Assembly: GCA_964467785.1 (NCBI GenBank)
Contig: CAYXVB010000121.1
Span: 1-10,805 of the forward strand
Reading direction: 5' to 3'
DNA length: 10,805 nucleotides
DNA from: CAYXVB01 sp964467785
Lineage (GTDB): Bacteria > Bdellovibrionota > UBA1018
Below, in pieces: positions 6,986-10,805 of the stretch; the first letter of the stretch is position 1, and each line of letters begins with the position of its first letter. The position numbers and the translations under genes are program-made. The notes beneath the pieces were generated by a model, which had not been told where the DNA came from, ran no database searches, and saw only the letters and a list, made by a program, of their open reading frames with translations.

Positions 6986-8113
6986 TCAGGTGATGGGGCC
7001 CGCCTGCGCGCCAGCGCGACGGATCTTGAAAAGCAGCACGAAGCCAGCGGCCAAGCCGGTCGTGTACGCAATATCCAGCAGCGGCTGAGCGAGACTGAGC
7101 CGGATCCACTCGGAAAAACGTAGCGGAATCTCCGCCAAATGCCGGCGGAAAAGCGCGCCCTTGGCCAACTTGGCAAAAAAGAGCGGCGCCAGGCAGATCG
7201 CCCAATCCAGACCCATCGCCCACCCGAGCAATGGCCAGAAGTAACCGAAGGTGCAGAGGAGCTGAGTTGCGCGCAACAGAGTCCGCGCTTGGCGATTGCC
7301 GCCCGCGCGCGAGCCCATCACTCCACTGGAAGTTCCTGAATGCTGGAACAGGATATAGGGATGCACTTTGCCAAACTTGAACTCATGGCGCATCAGCTTG
7401 AACACCGTGTCCTGCTCGTCGGAGACCCGCAGTTCGTACGGAAGCCGCGGCGCCTGACAGACCTCGAATCCCTCAGCCCGCATCCGCGAAGCCAGGACCT
7501 GATCCTCTCCGGCCACTCGGAGCCCGGTGTCGTAAAATCCGACTCGCGCAAGAGCCTCCATCCGGAAAGCGTCGCAACGCCCTTCGGCGAAACCGATCGG
7601 CACGAGCTCCCGCGACGTCTCCCCCAGATCCGGCGGAAAAATATCCATCAGATTCGAGATGAGATTGATCTTCTCGGCTGTCGGAATCGCGGCGCGCTGC
7701 TCCGGAGCGGGAAGCGCCGGCTGGCCGGTGATCGCGCCCACCCGCGGATGGGTCTCGAGCAAACGGGCCATCGTGGCCACGTACTCGGGAGTTCCGTAAA
7801 AACAGTCGCAATGACAGGTCAGGACGAGCGGAGTGCGCACCAGACCAAATGCCTTGTTCAGCGTCGCTGAAAGGCCGAGGTTCTTTTCGTTTCGCACCAC
7901 GCGATAATGGCCGGGACGCCCGACCGCCTCGAGCGCCGCGTCCAACCGTGAAGCCGTCGCATCGCGCGAGCCATCGTCCATGAAGATGACTTCGAGCCAG
8001 TCAGCCTGCGCGGCAATCTCTGGATGGCGCTGCGCTCGGATCGAATCGACCAGCGAGGCCACAGCCCGCTCGGCATTGTACAGCAAGTAAACGACAGTGA
8101 TTTTCTGACTCAC
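6986..8113 (-). CDS. Family 2 glycosyltransferase with C-terminal membrane helices
   Basis: A 375-residue GT-A fold glycosyltransferase expected to transfer a sugar from a nucleotide donor at the cytoplasmic membrane face. ITVVYLLYNAE at 5-15 is the opening strand, FMDDGSRDAT at 44-53 the nucleotide-binding acidic motif, and NLGLSATLNKAF at 78-89 the usual N-x-G segment. At the DxD position the sequence is CHCDCF (100-105), with His in place of the first Asp and Asp103 kept. VAGEDQVLASRM at 200-211 carries the expected catalytic-base acidic pair (Glu203-Asp204). Hydrophobic segments at about 283-315 and 340-363 would tether it to the membrane. The start is a GTG at 8113, overlapping the upstream gene's stop as GTGA, with GAGG five bases upstream. 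Donor and acceptor are unknown. Confidence 0.92.
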   Translation of the reverse strand: MSQKITVVYLLYNAERAVASLVDSIRAQRHPEIAAQADWLEVIFMDDGSRDATASRLDAALEAVGRPGHYRVVRNEKNLGLSATLNKAFGLVRTPLVLTCHCDCFYGTPEYVATMARLLETHPRVGAITGQPALPAPEQRAAIPTAEKINLISNLMDIFPPDLGETSRELVPIGFAEGRCDAFRMEALARVGFYDTGLRVAGEDQVLASRMRAEGFEVCQAPRLPYELRVSDEQDTVFKLMRHEFKFGKVHPYILFQHSGTSSGVMGSRAGGNRQARTLLRATQLLCTFGYFWPLLGWAMGLDWAICLAPLFFAKLAKGALFRRHLAEIPLRFSEWIRLSLAQPLLDIAYTTGLAAGFVLLFKIRRAGAQAGPIT

Positions 8114-9084
8114 AAAAACCTCGGAAAATCGGCTTCCGCTCGCACCGCATCGGCGATGATCACCCGCGGACGCCCCTTGGAGTCGTCAAAGATGCGGCTC
8201 AAGTACTCTCCCAGCACGCCCAGGAACATAAACGTCACGCTGTGCAAAAGCAGCATCAGCACGACGATCGTCGTGAAGCCTTGCACCGGCACGCCGTGAG
8301 CCAGGTAAGACATGAGGTAATAGAGCCCAAGCCCCATCGAGAAAAGAAAGAGCGAGACTCCCAGCGCGCCGATCACGCGCAGCGGGGTCTTCGAAAACGC
8401 GGTCAGCGCGTCGATGGCGAGCACCACATAGTGAAAGAAGCGGAACTTACTCTGGCCCGAAATGCGCGGCTGCCGCTCGAACACCACCGGGACCTGCCGG
8501 AAGCCCAGGAACGTGACCAGCCCCCGAAGGTACAGATTGCGCTCCGGAAGCCGCTTGAGCACCTCGACCACGCGACGATCCAGGAGCCGGAAATCCCCCG
8601 AATTGGCCGGGATCTTAAGATCCGACATCCGGTTGAGCAGCCGGTAGAAAAGGTTAAAAAGAATCTTCAAACCCCAAGGCGCGAAGCGCTTGGAACGCAC
8701 TCCGTAAGCGACGTCGAACCCCTGCTCCCACTTTTCCACAAAGCGCGGGATCACCTGCGGCGGATCTTCGAGGTCGGCGTCCAGCTCCACGACCGCATCG
8801 CCGGTGGCCAGACAGAGACCCGCGAAAACAGAATTCTGATATCCGAAGTTGCGAGAAAAGCGATAGCCCTTGAGATGAGGGCGGGACTCCGAAAGCTTTT
8901 GGACGGTCTCCCAGGTCGAGTCCGTCGAGGCGTTGTCCGTGACGACGATTTCAAGCGCGTAGCGAGCGAGCACTCCCTGTCCGGGCGCGAAGAGCGCCTC
9001 GACCTCCTCCACCGCGCGCGGAAGATTCTGCGCCTCGTTATAAACTGGGATACAGATCGAAAGAGTCTTCACCGGTTTGGACAT
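8110..9084 (-). CDS. GtrB/DPMS-like polyprenyl-phosphate glycosyltransferase (GT2)
   Basis: A 324-residue enzyme expected to load a sugar from a nucleotide donor onto undecaprenyl or another polyprenyl phosphate on the cytoplasmic face. The opening is LSICIPVYNEAQNLP at 8-22, with TDNASTDST at 49-57 in place of the commoner DDGSTD. The DxD motif is ELDADLEDPP at 100-109, NSGDFRLLDRRV at 161-172 is the family acceptor-side motif, and two C-terminal membrane helices lie at about 234-262 and 268-292. LGEYLSRIFDDSKGRPR at 291-307 is the characteristic tail of GtrB/ArnC-type enzymes. The ATG at 9084 gives the family N-terminus; a further-upstream GTG at 9129 adds 15 non-conserved residues and is rejected. 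It is the first gene of the minus-strand operon and overlaps the next by four bases. No GtrA-type flippase is in the window. Confidence 0.94.
   Translation of the reverse strand: MSKPVKTLSICIPVYNEAQNLPRAVEEVEALFAPGQGVLARYALEIVVTDNASTDSTWETVQKLSESRPHLKGYRFSRNFGYQNSVFAGLCLATGDAVVELDADLEDPPQVIPRFVEKWEQGFDVAYGVRSKRFAPWGLKILFNLFYRLLNRMSDLKIPANSGDFRLLDRRVVEVLKRLPERNLYLRGLVTFLGFRQVPVVFERQPRISGQSKFRFFHYVVLAIDALTAFSKTPLRVIGALGVSLFLFSMGLGLYYLMSYLAHGVPVQGFTTIVVLMLLLHSVTFMFLGVLGEYLSRIFDDSKGRPRVIIADAVRAEADFPRFL
8119..8122 (-). promoter_or_regulatory. Ribosome-binding site for the GTG-start glycosyltransferase
   Basis: On the minus strand GAGG precedes the GTG at 8113 by five bases (all T). It lies inside the 3' end of the upstream glycosyltransferase gene and supports the non-ATG start at the GTGA overlap. 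Confidence 0.55.
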
Positions 9085-9185
9085 GAATAGCTGAAAACTT
9101 AGTCGAACTCCGGAATGAACGCAATGCACCCCTGCACCTGGGTTTTAATGGAAGTCGAGCACGTTCTGCATTAGGCTCACCGGCC
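9085..9185. promoter_or_regulatory. Divergent intergenic region, probable promoters both ways
   Basis: This is the only divergent gap in the window (101 bases), so it must hold the promoter of the minus-strand glycosyltransferase operon and probably that of the plus-strand membrane protein. Plus strand: TTTAAT at 9144-9149 matches the -10 consensus in five of six bases, without a good -35. Minus strand: a weak pair is TTGCGT (9124-9119) and TAAGTT (9101-9096) with 17-base spacing. AGTCGA occurs twice (9101-9106, 9153-9158) and TGCACC twice (9125-9130, 9133-9138). These short repeats could be regulator sites or chance. Confidence 0.4.
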
Positions 9186-10805
9186 ATGTCCCTGCCTTCA
9201 GCCTCTTCACGTCGCAACTGGAGCCTCATGTTCTGGATCGGCCTCGCCCTGACGATCGGGTACGCCATCCTGGTCCACCCCACGGGATTCCCCCGGGGCT
9301 ACCTCGAGGATTTCTGTACCGACGTCAACCGCATGGTCATGGCCGACAGCCTCAAGACCCTCGGACGGCCCGGATTCTTTTCGGAGCGCTTCTTCGCGCC
9401 CACGGGAATCTCGGTCGCCTTCTTCTCCTGGGCTCTGGAGCGGGACTGGCTCGGCGCTCTGTTCTTTAACTGGAATCCGGACTTTCCATACCTCTGGAGC
9501 TACGTTTTCTGTTCGCTGGTGATCACCTTCGTCTTTTTGGGCTGGCTTCTCCGCAAGATGCACTTCGCCCCCCGGGTCGCCTGGTCGCTAGCGACGGTTT
9601 TCGTGCTCTTCCACATCCCCCGGCATTTCAAGTTTTGGCATCACTACGAGTACCTAGCGCTGCACTGGATCTACTGGAGCTTCTTCCTGGACGCCTGGAT
9701 CTGGCGCCGCTTCACGCGGGAGCGTGTCTGGTCGTGGGATCTCGAGATCTGGCGAGGCTTCTTGCTCGTCGGCGCGATGTCGGCGCCCGGCTACTTCTGG
9801 GGCGCGACCCAGCTCGAGTGGCTGGTGATCCACCTCTTCGTGCTGACCTGCTGGTACCGTTGGCGCAAGCAGGGCCAGCCGGTACGAATCGAGTTCACGC
9901 TCAAAAAAGCCGCGCTTCCGGCGGCGCTCACGGTCATTTATCTCGCGTTGGAGGCCTTTTGGTTTCCGCCGCTTTTTGCCGAAGCGCGCAAGGTCGGCCA
10001 GGTGCCCCAAGGGCTGGCTTATTTCGCCAACGTCCTTCAATGGATCCGACCGCTCTGGTTTGACTGGGTATTCGCGCCGTTCATCCCCCTGCTCGCCCTG
10101 CTCGGAATCCACTGGCGCGTCCCGCCGATCTACAATCCCGAGACCGTGGTCACCATTGGCTGGCTTTACTGGCTACCGATCTTGATCGGCTTGCGCCTGC
10201 TCCGCAAGCGCAACGGCGGTCCGGGTTGGATCCACGTCGCGCCGTTTATCACGTTGTTCGGGATTATCTTCATCTACGGCGCCCTGCCCGACCTCTACTT
10301 CGTCTACTCGACGCTCAAGCGCCTCGTCCCGCCGCTTGAGTTCTTCCGAGTCGCGAGCCGCTGGGGCCTGTTCCTGCCGCCGCTCGCGGGCGCGATTCTG
10401 GTGCTGCTCTGGCCCGAGCTTTCCGCCTGGGCGCGCGGTCTTTGGAGCCGGCGCAAGCGTTGGATTCTCCTCTTCGCGCTCTCCAGCGCCGTCGAAGCCC
10501 TCTGGCTTTTCTATCCGGTCAACGAACCCCCGACGCTCCATGCCTCGACCGAAAAGCTTCTAGCCGATCTGAGCCATGCCCCGGGCACCACTGTATTGGA
10601 TCTGCCCTTTTGCGTGGCCGGCGGCAACGGAGTCTGCACGGACACCCAGTGCCCGCAGTATCCGCGCTCGACGGTGGGCCAATGCTTCTCGGGCCGTCAC
10701 GGCAAAAAAGTCTTCGGCCTCTACCAATCGCGCATGACCTTTGATCAGTGCGAGATCTACAACAAGCTGCCCTACACCCAGTGGTTCCAGGCCTGGGGTC
10801 AGCAA
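9186..10805 (+). CDS. Large polytopic membrane protein, 3'-truncated by window edge
   Basis: Translation from the ATG at 9186 gives 540 codons with no stop before the window ends. It begins with a basic N-terminus and a first helix at about 13-31. The following loop holds GYLEDFCTDVNRM (acidic residues 41, 42, 46) and FFAPTG (69-74), a layout seen in membrane GT-C transferases (weak resemblance). More helices lie near 104-122, 133-144, 158-172, 189-201, 211-224, 244-262, 292-308, 321-337, 350-367, 395-409 and 426-443. PPLEFFRVASRWG at 382-394 resembles the R-x-x-x-R segment of some GT-C-like membrane proteins. The soluble stretch after 450 has VLDLPFCVAGG and five cysteines (476, 484, 489, 500, 522), which may form disulfides outside the cytoplasm. 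There is no clear ribosome-binding site. Function unassigned. Confidence 0.85.
   Translation, partial: MSLPSASSRRNWSLMFWIGLALTIGYAILVHPTGFPRGYLEDFCTDVNRMVMADSLKTLGRPGFFSERFFAPTGISVAFFSWALERDWLGALFFNWNPDFPYLWSYVFCSLVITFVFLGWLLRKMHFAPRVAWSLATVFVLFHIPRHFKFWHHYEYLALHWIYWSFFLDAWIWRRFTRERVWSWDLEIWRGFLLVGAMSAPGYFWGATQLEWLVIHLFVLTCWYRWRKQGQPVRIEFTLKKAALPAALTVIYLALEAFWFPPLFAEARKVGQVPQGLAYFANVLQWIRPLWFDWVFAPFIPLLALLGIHWRVPPIYNPETVVTIGWLYWLPILIGLRLLRKRNGGPGWIHVAPFITLFGIIFIYGALPDLYFVYSTLKRLVPPLEFFRVASRWGLFLPPLAGAILVLLWPELSAWARGLWSRRKRWILLFALSSAVEALWLFYPVNEPPTLHASTEKLLADLSHAPGTTVLDLPFCVAGGNGVCTDTQCPQYPRSTVGQCFSGRHGKKVFGLYQSRMTFDQCEIYNKLPYTQWFQAWGQQ

Noticed and set aside
6970..7176. A 69-residue N-terminal extension of the methyltransferase
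   Set aside because: It overlaps the glycosyltransferase gene out of frame, has an Arg/Ser-rich shadow composition, and an ATG at 6969 lies 16 bases after that gene's stop.
8242..9090. A 282-codon plus-strand frame opposite the GtrB-like gene
   Set aside because: Its composition is rich in His, Arg and Glu without hydrophobic pattern or motifs, and the minus-strand gene explains the region completely.
9085..9129. A GTG start at 9129 for the GtrB-like protein
   Set aside because: It adds 15 residues without family similarity and consumes half of the only divergent promoter region; the ATG at 9084 gives the standard N-terminus.
1..10805. Mobile elements, CRISPR arrays, toxin-antitoxin pairs or defence genes
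   Set aside because: I saw no transposase, integrase, regularly spaced repeats or small paired genes. Every long stretch is explained by polysaccharide-type genes.

Overview
The window is a GC-rich (by eye about 60-65 %), densely packed bacterial surface-polysaccharide locus with ten protein-coding genes and almost no non-coding DNA. The set of dTDP-L-rhamnose genes, a GtrB-like polyprenyl-phosphate glycosyltransferase and very large polytopic membrane proteins suggests a Gram-negative or other envelope-rich bacterium. Nothing here fixes the phylum. I see no tRNA, rRNA, CRISPR array, transposase or attachment site.

Left block (1-4157, + strand): a complete dTDP-L-rhamnose pathway in the order rfbB (5' end outside the window), rfbA, rfbD, rfbC. 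Three successive 4-base ATGA overlaps tie these genes together, and an SDR-family sugar epimerase/reductase of unknown substrate overlaps the end of rfbC by 19 bases. RfbA makes dTDP-glucose, RfbB makes dTDP-4-keto-6-deoxyglucose, RfbC epimerises it and RfbD reduces it to dTDP-L-rhamnose. The extra SDR enzyme may make a second sugar or a branch product.

Middle block (4188-9084): a 730-residue multi-spanning membrane protein with GT-C-like features (+) runs convergently into a three-gene minus-strand operon. Transcribed from right to left, that operon is a GtrB/DPMS-like family 2 glycosyltransferase with two C-terminal membrane helices, a second membrane-tethered family 2 glycosyltransferase with an altered DxD motif, and a SAM-dependent methyltransferase whose N-terminus is a natural alternating His-Ser tract. 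The convergent genes overlap by 29 bases, and a 15-base perfect palindrome sits between their stop codons.

Right block (9085-10805): a 101-base divergent intergenic region, then a second very large membrane protein (+) that is open to the window edge (540 codons without a stop). It has a cysteine-rich C-terminal stretch.

Working model (inference): nucleotide sugars made by the left block feed cytoplasmic and lipid-linked glycosyltransferases. The GtrB-like enzyme charges a polyprenyl phosphate, and one or both large membrane proteins use lipid-linked donors on the far side of the membrane. The methyltransferase would modify or cap a sugar. The components belong to known families; the new elements are the two unassigned membrane proteins, the His-tract methyltransferase and the unusual gene junctions.
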